Numbered from the stretch's first letter, positions 1-12,945 are shown. The stretch is DNA of 64,000 nt from Sphagnum magellanicum (GCA_021904315.1 CM038911.1:18325390-18389389); one strand, 5' to 3'. Notes: generated from the sequence alone by a model not told the origin. Numbers and translations are program-made.

Positions 1-1577
1 TTTTAAAAAACACATTACATAACTTGTTGAAACAAAAAAACAAAGATTTTGTGGTTTAACCCCCACCTTCAAATAGTGGTGGTCATTCAAAAACTAGGAC
101 AATTGCAAAAAGTCCTTGGCACTACCTCTTCAATGTTTCTTCATAATACATTGTTACATTTTTGTTGAACTCCAAAAGTTACTTGCTACTCCATTGTTTG
201 TGTTCTTTAGATTGCTTTCATTTTAATATGTACAAAGATAAGATCTTGAAACAATGGTGTATGAAAGGTAGGCAATGATACACTCCAACAATGCACAAAA
301 GACAAAAAGTAGCAATAGTGCACAAAAGATAAATGTCAAAAACAAGCAATAGGGTACAAAATAAAAAGAATCACAACAAAACAAATATCAAACCCCAAAA
401 ACTAGGAAAAAAAATGAAACCCCTAAAAAACTTTGCAAATTTGTTGTTTCACCGCTAGTCATGGATTTTATTTGTTTGAATTAATTCTTATCAATTTGGA
501 ATCTTAAGAATCATGGTTTTTTGCCACATAGGTCACATGTAGGGTAGTTGCAAATTACACTGGACTACCCTAGTGATAGTTTTTTTTCAATGTTGCATAG
601 AATTTTAAACCCTTATTGTATATCACAAAAAATGACTTGTTTATGTGAAGCTAACACATTAACTCTTTCAACAATGAAAAAAACACAACAAAATAATGAA
701 TGGTCAATCATAAATGGACTTTAATAAAAACTATGTGAGTTCATTTAAATTTGAATATCGACTTTTATTTCACAATGTGTTTGTACAATGTCTTTGAAAC
801 TTTGGGACATAACATTTAAGATTAAAAAATCAAGTAAGAAATTACTTTAATTGTGACCTAATTGAATAATATATTTCATTCAAAAAAGTTGAAAATGGCA
901 AGGTCTTTTTCATATTAAGATTGATGTTAAATTAAAATGTTTTTAAATGAGTTTAAAATGGTGGCCCAAACTTGGATTTCAAAAAAATTGTTAATTTTAA
1001 CATCATTTGAACCTATTTGCAAGTCAAACCAATTCATTGGCCTTATAATTCATTCACCATACAAAGGAAAGGAACTTTGATTTGTAACTTTTGATCCACC
1101 CTTGTGTACTTTTACCCTATGTCTCAAAAGATCAATTGCAATTATGCACAAAGGTTAGTGACAAAAAGGTAAATGCCAATAAATTTTATTAAATTAATCT
1201 TTTTTTACCCATGCCCTCCTCACACCTTGCTATCTTTCTTAACCATTTTTCCTTTCACTAGAGATGGGACCTTCTTGTAAAATGCGAAGTCACAATGTCA
1301 ACTCCTTTGCTACAAGACCACTATTACATTCTTGAAACTTTTTGTAAATGGAATGAATACGAACAAAAAATTTCATTTTTAAGAAAATATCACTAGGGTT
1401 TCAAATTTTATACAACATGGTTAATGTATTCAACAATTTTTTACTAAAATCCCTTTTTCAAATGTTTCCTATATGTTTTCCAAAGTTCAATGGGTTCAAA
1501 AAATGATGGTGTGATGTTCGTAGTAGTACCACACAATCATACTTTCACCCAAGTTATCTCATCCTTCAATAGCATAA
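1..1577. other. AT-rich stretch without a recognisable gene
   Basis: This is AT-rich, low-complexity DNA with many homopolymer runs. I see no open reading frame with family features, no splice-framed exon and no RNA gene. It probably consists of old repeat remains, given the retroelement fragment that follows. Confidence 0.6.
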
Positions 1578-1970
1578 TCAAGATTGATAGCACCTCAAAT
1601 ATCTTGTACTTCTTGTGGTTGCAATAATTGCCTGAAAGACCATTGCATCTTTGACCATAATTAACAACACTCTACTTGTTTGAATCATCACATTTTGAGA
1701 ACAACACACCCATCCCCATATATTCTTTTCTTCCAATAGTGCATTCATTTTGACTTTCCATACGTCATGATTGGAAGCTTTTTTAAGCTTCCTAAAATCA
1801 ACCATCTTGAACTATTCCTAATTCATGATTAGCATCAACTCTACTCCACATACATGTAATCACACTAATGTCCTTGAACATTACAAATTTTCTGACATTA
1901 GATATTGAAATGACATTAGTTACAATCGCATTCAAAATTTTCACTTTGACACCATGTTGTAAAAAAACGT
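1578..1970 (-). mobile_element. Copia-type LTR retrotransposon fossil (gag start and leader)
   Basis: A short minus-strand frame begins like the N-terminus of Ty1/Copia gag proteins of the UBN2 kind, with the spacing DVWKVKMNALLEEKN followed by a W-rich stretch. That motif is typical of the gag of plant Copia elements. Just upstream on the same strand, near 1945-1960, is a sequence resembling the initiator-tRNA primer binding site that follows a 5' LTR in this superfamily. The piece is a fossil: only the gag start is recognisable, the element is broken, and no pol region or matching second LTR is seen in the window. It looks old. The family call rests on a short motif. Confidence 0.5.
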
Positions 1971-2449
1971 GGACTCTATATTAAACTGCATTCTCATGCA
2001 TGAAAGAAATGTGTATGATAACATAGAAGATGAAACTATATATATATACATTTTTTGGGTCCTAAATTTTTTTGACCCCAAAATGGCTATTGACTATTCA
2101 CCAACAACCATGCAATTAATATGAGTATCTTCATAAGCTTTAAAAGGTCAAATGTTTTTTCCAAATGTATGTTTTGAGAGATTGGTGGCAATTATGCAAA
2201 AAGTTTAGTGACAAAAAGGTCAAAGATAACGAGTGTTGAATTGTTCATTTCTTTAAGATTATTCTCTAAACCTTCTTAACAATTGCTTCTACATACTCAT
2301 GATTATAAGACCCAAAGAATTGGCAACCTTATCATGAATTAAATGAAATGAAACTATAGAATGAAACACATGATGTAAATGCCAAAATATTTAATTTGAA
2401 TACTTAATCATGACACTTCTTGTAAACAAAATATAATTTGCTAGAAATT
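1971..2449. other. AT-rich spacer, possible remains of an LTR
   Basis: No gene is visible. The part nearest 1970 could be the rest of the 5' LTR of the neighbouring Copia-type fossil, but no matching partner copy is present to prove it. Confidence 0.3.
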
Positions 2450-2695
2450 GATCCATATATTCATGGTGTTCTTTGCACTCTACTCAAATGCCACTTGATT
2501 TAGATTTTATATCATGATGTTCTTTGAACTCCTCTCAAATGCAACTTGATCTATATATATGGTGTTCTTTGACTTGATCTATATCATGGTGTTCCTTGAA
2601 CTTTACTAAAATGTTATTTAATCTATGTATATCATGGGTTTTTTTCTCACTCTATTCAAATGCCACTTGATCTATATCATGTTGTTGTTTGAACT
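2450..2695. repeat. Minisatellite with a unit of about 60 bp, about 4-5 copies
   Basis: A unit built from ATGGTGTTCTTTGAACTC, CAAATGCCACTTGATCTA and a TATATCATG-like segment recurs four to five times with substitutions and small indels. Copies can be anchored by the ACTTGATCTA motif near 2490, 2548, 2575 and 2667. It has no coding character. Confidence 0.65.
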
Positions 2696-2699
2696 TAAT

Positions 2700-4316
2700 T
2701 CACCCATCACTTTCTCCTTTCCTCTCCCTTCTTCTAATTCTTTATTAAAGAAGCATCATTTTGGGAATACCCCATTCCATGAACCTTACCCTCTTACAAC
2801 ATAGAAACTTGTGATAATTTTGCATTTGTTCTTTAAGCAATTATTGTGTAGAATTTTTATTTTATTTTTCTCACACTACCCATGTGGGCACATTACATTC
2901 AAAATTCCCCTTAAAATGTGCTTTTACTTGGTCTTTAATAGTTTCAAATGGCAATTTTTTACAAAGGCTTTTTGGTATTATGGCTATAAGCCCCCTCTAT
3001 AAGGAGGTTACGAACATAATGCCCTCACTAAAACCTTACCGTATACAAAGCATTCCTTTTTGCATCTTAGATATTAAAAAGTGGAAATCATTTTGACAAG
3101 TGATCATTTTGTGCCCGTAAATAATTTATAATTGAGTTTCATTTCATGCATTGATATTCTTCTCATCTTCTAATGATATTTGCTAGAATAAACTCCCTCC
3201 TTGCTTGAATATATTTATTTCTATATGTCAATAAGAGAGGATTAACCAAGCCATCAAACTTTATCTTAAAATTTAATTTGACATGTAAATAACCGATACC
3301 CATGTTGTCAATCTCAACATGAGATGGCATAAGGTGGGAAAAGACTCCAACAATAGACTAAATCCCATCTAATGCAAAATTCATCCTTTTGTTGATTTTT
3401 AAAGGAAAACATTGCGTGATTTAGTAAATCCAAATCAACCATTTGAATCAAGATCAAGCAATCAATATTCCACACCCACATAACATATGGATCCAAATCA
3501 ACCATATGAATTAGAGTGAGGCACTTCACACTCCACCATCCATGTCTCTTAAATATAAATAACAATTTGGTTTCTAGACCCACCAATAATTTGGAATTGC
3601 ACTACTATAAATTACACACAAGTGATTATGAAAAAAAAACAATAACTAGCCAACATTGGTTAAAATATTTTCAACATTATTTTTTTAAGTCTATAGGAAA
3701 CTTTTTGCAATGTTCAACTTCGCTCATCGATGAGTCAACATTGTACTCACCAAAGATGGATATTGAACCTTAGCTAATGTTGTCATTGTTGACCCAACGC
3801 ATGGGAATTTATTTGCACAATCTTGCACAACTCAAAGATTTGTTGCCTCCAATGCAATTCAAGCCAAAGAATGAAGCTATTGCAACCAACACCCCACTAA
3901 TCAATTCCTCCATTTAGTAATTGAAATATTTGAATGTGTACACAAATAGGCTAATGTGTTGTTACACAATTTTGCCAATGCCATTTGGAGCTTCAAAGGA
4001 CAAGAGGACCCTCCTTTTTGGTCTTGGTTACTTTTCTTCGTAAAAAAATTTCAATTACATTCCAAAGGATGCAAACATCCTCCTTCTTAAGCCAAGCAAT
4101 AGCAATAGGCTTAACTACTTTTCAACTTCCACCTCCCATCACCACAATTGACATATTACGAGTGGTTGGTTGTTGAGATGGAGAGATTTTGCCATTTAGT
4201 TTGTGCTAACTAAACGTTCTTTAAATTCTCCCTTTTTTTTTAATACCTTTGTACATTTTCCGAATCAGCAGTGTGTTTATAGATAAAGTTTTGCAAGGTT
4301 TTGATGATTTTTGCAG
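2700..4316. other. AT-rich stretch without a recognisable gene
   Basis: Short frames occur on both strands, but none shows a known domain, a coding-like composition or consistent splice borders. Nothing else stands out. Confidence 0.55.
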
Positions 4317-5327
4317 GAAGATAATAAAATTATATTGCTGCCATGTAGGAAAGTTTCCAATGGAGCAATTCCCATGGATTACATTGCTGAATTTCCGTTC
4401 ATTATTTCTTCTGCATGAAGAGCAAGCTGAGGTATCAGGAATTAATTAATGTTTGGATGTGCAGGAACCCAAAAAAGTCCTCTCATTGCTACAGGATATT
4501 ATGCAAGAAAATTTACTTACATTTTTCCAGAAGTACAGTTTTTTCATACCACTAGGATATGTTGCAAATATAAGACTTCATTAACATCAATTCATGTCAT
4601 CCTTTTCATATTAATGTCAAATGAGCAAGTAATTAAGTAACGGTTGAACAAATTAAGACCAGGTTAGCTACACTGGGTATGACTTAGAAGCACACTACCT
4701 CACACCTCAAGCTCCATCTCCCCAGGGTTGATAATCAAAGGTACAAGTGTTAATCCATTTCAAGTTTCAACACAATATCACGTTCTAATTCTAGTCTTAA
4801 ATCATTTATCAATTTAACAAAGTCGCCAACTAAAGTTTTAATCCTGATTCTTTAAACTCTTAAAAATTTTGGCATCAATAAAAACTACAGCAAAGCTCTT
4901 TGTTCCAATTCCAATAACAAGTTAGTTCTTGGTTTGGTTCTAATGATAGTGAATCCCAAACTGAGTTTCACAGTATTTGAAGACTATACTTCATCCAAAA
5001 TGGCATGTACAGGACATTTTACAGATGTGGGTGGAGCTGTTCCTGGCAACCAAGTCAAAACATTTGAGCCACCCCGGTAGTACTGATTATGCCAACATTG
5101 AGGGAATTGACATAGAACAAGACAATCTTTGTGATGCTTGGTGGCTTACTGATATTGATGAAGTAAGCGAGGCCCATGGGAGCAGCATTATGGGAGCAGC
5201 ATCAGGCAAATACCTTGTACCAAGATGCACATACAAGACTGCAAATGTCATCCCTTCTGACGAGGTAGCGCACACTGAAATTAATTCTCTGGATAAGAAA
5301 CTCCACATTCAATATGCTACATCATGA
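4317..5327 (+). CDS. Candidate 3' part of an unidentified multi-exon gene
   Basis: Three pieces have coding character and acceptor-like borders. Piece one (4317-4431) follows TTTTTGCAG, encodes a stretch with FPMEQFPWITLLNF and ends at GCTGAG before GTATCA. Piece two starts at 4465 after TGTGCAG, is in phase with the first, reads EPKKVLSLLQDIMQENLL and stays open to a stop at 4582. Piece three (5013-5327) follows TGTACAG and is open for 104 residues, with LQMWVELFLATKSKHLSHPG, DNLCDAWWLTDIDE and the C-terminus QYATS. I do not recognise the family. The gap between the first two pieces would be an intron of only 33 nt, which is suspiciously short, so the locus may be a decayed or partly deleted gene. 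It ends about 340 bp from the LUC7 stop, tail to tail. Upstream exons are not visible. Confidence 0.4.
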
Positions 5328-5667
5328 GCTAGACCATCCCCAAAAAAAGGCTTTCCTCTGCAAACATGCTAAGTCTGCCAGTACTTGACATCATGCCCCA
5401 AGTCCTCAAAAGAAACAATAGAGCAGAAGAAAAACAATGCATCACTGCAAGCCCTAAAAACAAGTGCAAATTTACCATTACTGACTGACTAAACATCACT
5501 ACAAACAGGATCATCACAAAACTTTCACTTCCTCCATAAGCAGCCTTCAGACACTCAGAGTCTCAGCACAACAAAACCTTGAGTACAAAATAAGATCTCT
5601 GTATCCATCTGGCAATTTGCTCTGGAGAAACACCAACAGAGGTATGACACAGTTGATCAGTATCATC
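5328..5667. other. Convergent intergenic / 3' UTR stretch
   Basis: This short gap lies between the stop of the unidentified plus-strand gene and the stop of LUC7. It should hold the 3' UTRs of both. I see no clear canonical polyadenylation hexamer. Confidence 0.5.
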
Positions 5668-8600
5668 TCAGTAGCGGTCATGCCTGTCATGTCGCCTGCA
5701 ACAGATCCACAGTACTGTTAAACTCCACTCTTCCTGCTAGGAGATTTGATGACCAGACGGCATAAGCTATGCCTCACTTCCCTAGATTAGGGCCCAAATT
5801 TGTCCTAGATGCAGCTATACATTGACATAGAACAAATGGACATGCAATTAGAAACTTGTTGACCACATAGATGTTACAAGTTGTAGATTGCATCTGCAGA
5901 AACATGCCAAATCACTGACAAGCAAGTGCTCAAAGTGTGCAGAAATCACCCATACCTGTAACGGTCACTCCTGTCTCTGTCTCTCAATCGCTCAGCAGAG
6001 CGCGACCGTGACCTGTATTCAGAAATTGGGGAATGAGTTCTCCAGCTGAACTCTCACCATATCACAGGAGAGCACACTACCACAACTTGTATGATGTGAT
6101 AGTTCAAATGATGGCTGGAAGGTTCTTCCCTTTACACATTGAAGTTATTGTGAGGCCCATACAAGAATTGCAAGCAAAACTCAGAAGAAACTTCTGTCAC
6201 TCCATAATTCAAAGAGATGACAAACAATACCAAAGGTGGCATTGCAAGTAAAAAAGCTCTTCACCTTCTGCGGCTTCGACTGTCATGATCTCGGTGTGAC
6301 CTCCCGAAGTCTCTATCCCTATCCCTATCTCTCTCCCTCTCCCTTCCACCACGGTAATCCCGCCCTCGATCCCTCTCACGTTCCCGAGCAGACTCCCGTT
6401 CAACTTCTTTTTCTTTCTCACGCTCTACAGGTTCCTGCTCACGATCCTCTTTCTCCCTCTCTCGGTCTTTACTGACACCTCGATCCTTACTTGAGTCCCG
6501 TTCCCGTGGTCTGGACAACAAGACCATCCATATCAGTGCCACCAATTACTTCATCACAAAAAACCCTCTATTCATGAATCACTATGAATCACAAATAGCT
6601 TTCATACATTCACTGAACATTCTTTAATAGAAAAACATTCTAGAGACATCTAGAACCCTCCACAATTGCAACAACCTACTTCTAATAAAGAAAGTGGGTT
6701 CTTTACTCCAGAGCTGATGCCCCACAGTGCTGCTAATACAATACACACTAAACTATTTCAGCCTTTTGCTTATCACTCAGACTTTCAGGTCAAACTGTTC
6801 AACAGCTAACTTACTTTTCAACTTCTCCAACATCAGACATCCGCATGCTGTTCCTCTCTTCCTGGCATTGACAGAACCACAATCTATCAGCATGGAGAAA
6901 TCCTGTGAGAGCAGTGAAGAAGAGTTATAGAACTGAGTCCACCATGCTGCTTAGATAGCTCACGTTCAGTCTCCAGGACTTCTCCGAGGCACTAACGTCA
7001 AAGAGCAACAGTGTTTTGGGCTCCACTGACAGTATTGTCGTCAGTCGACAAGAAAAACAGACAATTACAGGTTGAATGAGCTCTTACAAAAGATGCACCA
7101 ACGGAGCTGCTGAGTGGTAGGACAAGTAAACCGCAGAAGAGATGACTGAATGAAGTTGGCTACTTGACAAAGAAGCTGCAAAGTGGTGACACCGATTATA
7201 TCCATATGAGTCTGCTGGTGACCCACTCATCCTACGACTCCACATCCCACTTGCTCCCCTCCCATCTTTTAGTTCTACAGTTTACTGATTGCTCTCCTGG
7301 CAGATCCAGAGGTGGATACCAGGTCATAAAGCAACTGATAATATGAAGAAACCAAGCCAAGAGGATCATCACAATTTTCCAAGCAATCTCTTGACAGATC
7401 AACATTCCCCAAAATGGAGCTATGACCACCCAAGCAGAAAAAACCCTACCGCAGTCACATCAAACCATATTAATGGTCTTACTCTAGTCATATGTTGTCC
7501 ACAAAATCAACAACTCCAGACAGCTGCTGGAAACAACTTTAGAATAGTTCTGAAACTAAAGGCTAATGGGTGGCTAATGAGGTGACATCAGAGTGAAAAA
7601 TACCAGATCAGATATATCTGCCTGCATTCCCTCCTCTAAGCCAGTGACGAAGTCCTTGCATTTTTTTTTTAAAAGCAAAGAGACAACAAGCAGCCAACTT
7701 ACACAAGCTCCCTTGACTCAGAAAAGCATGCTCAATCTATGAAATACACACCAATTTTGCTACAAGGTAATCTTAAGTAACAATGCACATAGCCCAGTGC
7801 AAGAATTGAAGGCAATATCTTATGTCCCATGAGAATACCCTCAACATGACTTGATGAACAGACAAACAAGATCTATTAGACATCCAGGAGGTTCACTAAC
7901 CAAATGACCCAGTCTAAATTTCTGGCTCAGATAAGTTAAGTTTCTCAACATGAAAGGTATGGTCTCAGATATCACAAATCTTAAATGTGAATATGCTGAC
8001 ACCTTAGTACGTGACTAGCTATGACTGAAACTTTTCAAACAACAGCAATGAGTACTTAAGGTAGGAGGAAATAGAAAAGTAAAGTCATCCAATCAAAAGA
8101 CAGCACCACCTCAATATATAGAATGAAGACATAGATTTCACCTGGACATATATCCCTGTGGCAAACACCACAGATCAGAATAAATAGAAAAGTGTGACAA
8201 AAGGTCATTGATGTCTCAAACTGGAAACATACCTGCAGATCAACAAGCTTTTCCCGAATTTGCATGTATCCAAGATGTAGCTTCCCTCCAAAGTGGTCCG
8301 CAAGCCGGCGATCACTGACAGGTTGTAGCAAAAGAAAGCAAACATGATGAGAGCAGTCATTCTAAAGTCAAGCATGCTAAGTACATGCCAGACTCATTAT
8401 CAGAGTTTGTTACCACTTGGAAGTACCCAATTGACAGTAAATCTTGGAGTTTAATACACAGAACCAAGAGGAGCATGATGCACACTCAATGCAAACCAAG
8501 TAAAACGTGCATCAAGCACAGAACTCAATTCCATATGCAGGCAAGAGGTGAAATGCATGAACAAGTAGAAATAATGAGCTGCACATACAGTCAACACCGT

Positions 8601-11600
8601 TGAATGTCATCATCCTCTTCAAAAACCCATTACAACTCTGCTGCCAAACACCAACGTTGGTGATTAACATGGGGTACACATATAACTCAGGCTCAAGACT
8701 CTGACGAAACTAACTCCAGAAATGATAAGTCACAGTGATATTGGCAGATGGGTAAAATGCTTTTGCAAGTAGAAAGCATCAACCCAGTTCAGTTAAAGCA
8801 ACTGATGACCAAACAGTTAATACTCACTTGTCATAGATGCTCAAAAATGCACCACAAATGTCACATACTCGAAGCTTCTGGTCCGTCTGCAAAAAGGAAA
8901 TCCTTAGCCACCATGAGAAGAGTTTGATGCTTACATTTCTGTTACAATTCAACATTGTCATAATATAAGGTATTCCAAAAAAAAGAGCACATATCCAAGA
9001 AAGCTTGGGAGGAAATGGGAAGCACTCACAATGCGCACATCAGGAGCTAACAATTTTGCAGGATCAGCAGATGTCTCCTGCCTGGCTCCAAGCTGCCATA
9101 CCAACAAACACTCCCATTTACCATCACTCCCAAAAAAAGGACCAAAGCAACAATGATTGGAAATGACAATGCTCCCAGTAAGTCAAATAAACCAGTTTTA
9201 AGTCTACTAGATATTCAAAAAAACACACATAAATTACATCTTCAAAGGTATTTTAAGAGTAAAGAGGAAAAGACCCATTTCACATTCTCATAGGCACCTG
9301 GTGCACAGCTCACATGGTGGAAGCTCAAATACAGAAAAGTTTTAGAGTATGACTTACTTTCTTCAAAGCCTCTGCCTCCTCCATAGCCTTCTGTGCTTCA
9401 TCCACCATCCCAAGCTCCCCTGTCCACACCACAAAGTAATATATGGAGATTCTCTCTTGCCACCAAGTCCTAAAGCAAAACTCTCTACCAGAGGTACTTT
9501 GTATGCTAGGATTGACCTGCCCTCTAACAGGAGGCATACCCACACCTTCAATTGTTTGTCCAGAGCATCTATCCACCACTGAAAGAACTTACCAAGTTCC
9601 TCTGCTCTTTTCAACTTCTCCTTTATCATTTCTTGAGTCCGAGCATCTGGAGGAAGCAGTACTAATGTTGGCAAGGGTGCCAATGGAGGTGGATTTGCAA
9701 GAGGTTGTGGCATCAGAGCCCGGTCTTTATTGAAAGCCTCCAGCAGTGACATGGCCTGCATGAAAATTAAAGTCTGTCAGCTAAAGACTGAGGAAAAAAA
9801 AGATCTTTGCTTCTTGCTACAATTGAGGAGGATCTACGAAAATTAAGTGTGTAAACAGCTAATATAGAAAAAGTTCCATTCCCACCTGCTTATCAGCTCG
9901 CTTTGATCGAAGTTCTTCTACAACTTCCATGATACGGATCTTGTCATCTGATCTTCCTTCCAGATCTACAAACATCACATATACAACCCAGAAAATGCAT
10001 TTAATCAAAGACCCATTTGGTGAAGATCCCAAATCCAAAGCTGTGATCAATAAAAGTCAGACAAGAGCAACAGAGAGAGACTCACCCAGGTACTCTGCTT
10101 CCTTGAGCTTTGCTTTGATCTGCTTGGTATACTCCAAAGCCTCTGGAGACTACACAGCAAAGTGAACAGGGAATGAAACTGGCTCACACATCTCAGCATT
10201 CAAAGGCATTCCTCAGGTCATCCAGAAACTTAAGAAAGAGCCATGTTCACAAAAAAAACCCATGTTCAGCCAATGCATAGAAATAAATTGTGTTCAACAA
10301 CCTACATCGAAGTCAAAAGTAAACAAGTTGGGTGGAACACATTGTCTGCTATACAGGACTTCAATGCTTTTCACAATGCTGGCCAGATCTTGGAATTCAA
10401 GTCAAACTAAGCTTGTTTACAGAGGCAGAGACAGACCTTAGTGACTTCTGAGACTGCAATTGCAGTAGCAGCACCAGCATCATCATCTTCTAGACGCTTT
10501 AGTGCACGCTGGATCTTTCGATCACATTCAATAATATGCTTCTCCAAGCACTCCTCTAAGTCCCTGTTGTAATTGTCCTTGCCCTTTGCTTTAGCTTCTT
10601 CATATCTGTGATGTAGTTAAGATCTTACAACCAGCTCATAATATTATCACTGACAACCTCTTACAATATATTTGGAATCAGCCTCTTCCCAGTACACACA
10701 GACTCTACAAGGCTCAAAAAGCATAATATTCATGAGGCTCAACATTACATGCAGTTAGTATAATACTGAGAGCCAGAGGTTTTTCTGAACACCACACCAT
10801 GCCAAAATCATAATTTGAAATTTTGAAAAAAAGAAATGAAGGTAAAATACCAGGCAAATAAAATATATAAACTTGTCATAGTGAACATTTACATCTACAT
10901 GAGAGGATACTCCTTCCGAAGCTGTAGTGAATGTACTTTAGAGCATGGCCCTAGATCCATTTTCTGTACAGAAACAAACAAGGAATGAGAAGAGGATAAG
11001 TAACGGACTTTGAAGGAAAGCACTATCATGGCTTTAAAGGTGCATAAAACACAACAAAGCATCAAGAAATAATGCAATATTGCTTTTGTAATCTGAATAT
11101 TCTGTGGTCTCTGCCAAAACTGTTCAAACAAGTGAAGCCACACATCAGCCTTGAAAACAGGAGAACAAAAAATCTGCCTTGGTTTCCCTGACTGTTTAGG
11201 GTTGGCTCTCTAATCATCACTGCTTTCAATAGCAGCTCTTAAAACTTGCCCATCAATATAAGAAGAGTTTGAAATTTTTCCAGGTAGCACACACAATCTC
11301 ACTCTCCCTATCTTATTCTAGGTCAGCTTTAACAATTAACAGTTCATGCAAATACAGTGAAATATCTCCAAAGATTAAATATGCAGGATTCCTGTCCCTG
11401 TGGTATTCTTTAAAAGAGGGCAAATCTGCAACAGACTTCATCATGTTTGCGCACCCAAAAGGAAAAGGCATGGTGCGGCTCAATTTTTGCTTCAGAAAAG
11501 TGCAACACATACCAAAGTCGGTTATGTGCATGTAACCTTCAAAGTGTCAAAGCGCTGTAATCTTCAGGGTCTCTTTCCAAGCAGTTTACAGATGTGGAGG

Positions 11601-11951
11601 GGAAGTTTCAGTGTTATGTAATCGCTATTTTGAAAACCCTGATGTCCTAGACAAGAATCTACCTATGATTGAAAAAAAGTACCCGCGGGAGTGAAGAGAA
11701 AAATTCTGCTCTGTTTTAGTTGCGGAAATAGAGAAAGTCCTAGCCAGTATGGAATGCAAAAATCCAAGTTCTTCAACCGTAGATTACAAGAACGAAAGAA
11801 TGGACTTACCGTGAGTTGGAAAAGATCATGTGGACATAACCCCGTGAGGTACAGCCGACATACATCGCGATCGTAGTAATTCCTCTTCACCTCCAAAACA
11901 TCACCATTACGGTTGGCTCCCATAAGAGCATCCAACTGCTTTCTGAATGCA

Positions 11952-11956
<5 letters not shown>
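5668..11956 (-). CDS. LUC7L: LUC7-like U1 snRNP-associated splicing factor, 14 coding exons
   Basis: LUC7 proteins belong to the U1 snRNP and help choose 5' splice sites in the nucleus. Coding exons are 11956-11810, 10963-10911, 10605-10437, 10149-10086, 9965-9886, 9755-9593, 9419-9358, 9092-9030, 8886-8828, 8314-8233, 6861-6815, 6510-6265, 6012-5956 and 5695-5668. All introns are GT-AG and all phases agree, giving 1320 nt and 439 residues. The N-terminus MDAFRKQLDALMGANRNGDV is diagnostic. The first zinc finger is CCCH (C33, C41, C56, H60) and the second is CCHH (C275, C278, H294, H300) with RRLADHFGGKLHLGY. A coiled-coil-forming middle (about 70-265) contains EMIKEKLKRAEELG and GMVDEAQKAMEEAEALKK. 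The C-terminal RS/RE-rich tail (about 331-439) ends RHDRHDRY. Length fits plant LUC7 proteins. The start was chosen by homology; a further in-frame ATG lies upstream at 12058. Exon 11 is the least conserved. Confidence 0.95.

Positions 11957-12015
<59 letters not shown>
11956..12015. repeat. CT/GA dinucleotide microsatellite abutting the LUC7 start codon
   Basis: About 30 CT dinucleotides (GA on the gene strand) run directly up to the LUC7 ATG. GA tracts are common in plant 5' UTRs. Read in the LUC7 frame this tract encodes alternating Arg-Glu. Confidence 0.95.
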
Positions 12016-12018
<3 letters not shown>

Positions 12019-12440
12019 TTTCTCCTTTAGGTCGACGACGAGTTGTTCGACCCGGCAACTACATTCAACCGCACCAACGCGACCAAACCAAACAAAAACC
12101 AAAAATAAACAAAAGAGGCTTCGAAACCCTCAAAACCCGAGGCCGCCGTCAACTGCTACGCTCCGGGCTTGCTTACTTCTTTTTGCACTCCACTGTAAAC
12201 TGCCGCTGAGGCCTATTCCGCTCGCTTCAGGAAACTCTCTCCAACACAAGCACAATCCCTAAAACAACAAACCCCCGCTGGCAAAACCTCATTGAAGAAA
12301 AAGACGGAGATGACGCGTGAAGGTGACGAAGGCGGAAGGCAGAGCTTCAAACCCTAGACTGCGGGTGGTGCCCACACACGTCTCTGCAACCGGTCGCGGG
12401 TTCGATTCGCGCAAACAACACACAACTCTAATCAACTTAA
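12016..12440 (-). promoter_or_regulatory. LUC7 5' UTR and promoter region with a telo-box
   Basis: This region is richer in GC than its surroundings and lies directly upstream of LUC7. A telo-box type word, AAACCCTAG, is at 12349-12357; such motifs are common in promoters of plant RNA-processing and translation genes. An in-frame upstream ATG is at 12058. The transcription start cannot be placed from sequence alone. Confidence 0.5.
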
Positions 12441-12445
12441 CTTAG

Positions 12446-12690
12446 GTGGGTGTTATGCCGCCACTTGAATCTATTAAGAACCTCCGGTTCCGTCAATTCA
12501 AAGAATATTCCGGAATCAGAAAACTGCCGGTTCTGTCCTTTTTTTTAATATTTCAGAATCAGAGGACGACTGGTTCCAGTTCTTTGGCAAATTTGAACTC
12601 AAAGAACTGCCAGTCCCTGTTGTTTCAACCCCCAAAAAAATCATCCAAAAAATCATCATTCTGGGCTTTCATGGATGGGATGAAATTGTC
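12446..12690. repeat. Dispersed repeat rich in AGAACTGCCGGTTC-like words, copy 1
   Basis: Words such as GAACCTCCGGTTCC, AAAACTGCCGGTTC and AAAGAACTGCCAGT alternate with TTTCAGAATCAGAG. The same set recurs at 30.36-31.05 kb and more weakly at 41.4-41.6 kb, so this is a dispersed repeat. The plus-strand frame over it is ended by T-rich DNA and has no family features. Confidence 0.55.
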
Positions 12691-12945
12691 ACCTACGTTG
12701 TCAGCATCATTTTATCTTTCTTCTGGGCCTTTTTTTTCTTTTTTTTTCATATTACACTTTTTTTTTCTTCTGGGCCTTTTCTGCCCTTTTACATTTTTTT
12801 TTCTTCTCCGGATAGTTTTTTTTAATCATGTTTTTTTTTGGCCCCACCCTTGACCCCAATTTTTTTTGGGAACCTCCTACCTTGCCCCCCACCCCTCTCC
12901 AACCTACCTACCACCCTTCCTCCTACCAACCCACCTCCATTGTTA
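12690..12945. other. T-rich then C-rich low-complexity DNA
   Basis: Poly-T and TTTTCTTCT runs are followed by a pyrimidine-rich stretch with CCTACC/CCCACC words (12870-12930). The reverse complement of these words is abundant near 22.55-22.65 kb. Confidence 0.6.

Noticed and set aside
6236-6475. Plus-strand frame opposite the LUC7 RS-tail exon
   Set aside because: It is the antisense of the repetitive Arg/Glu/Asp codons; the minus-strand exon explains the open frame.
11913-12209. Plus-strand frame with a Ser-Leu repeat opposite the LUC7 start
   Set aside because: It is the reverse reading of the GA microsatellite and LUC7 5' UTR; there are no family features.
12385-12425. GGTTCGATTC with a 5-bp stem, like a tRNA T-arm or B box
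   Set aside because: No matching A box, D-arm, anticodon arm or acceptor stem can be formed at the right spacing, so a tRNA gene or a clear SINE is not supported.
12446-12853. 135-codon plus-strand frame
   Set aside because: It runs through a dispersed repeat and ends in Phe from poly-T DNA; it is not a gene.
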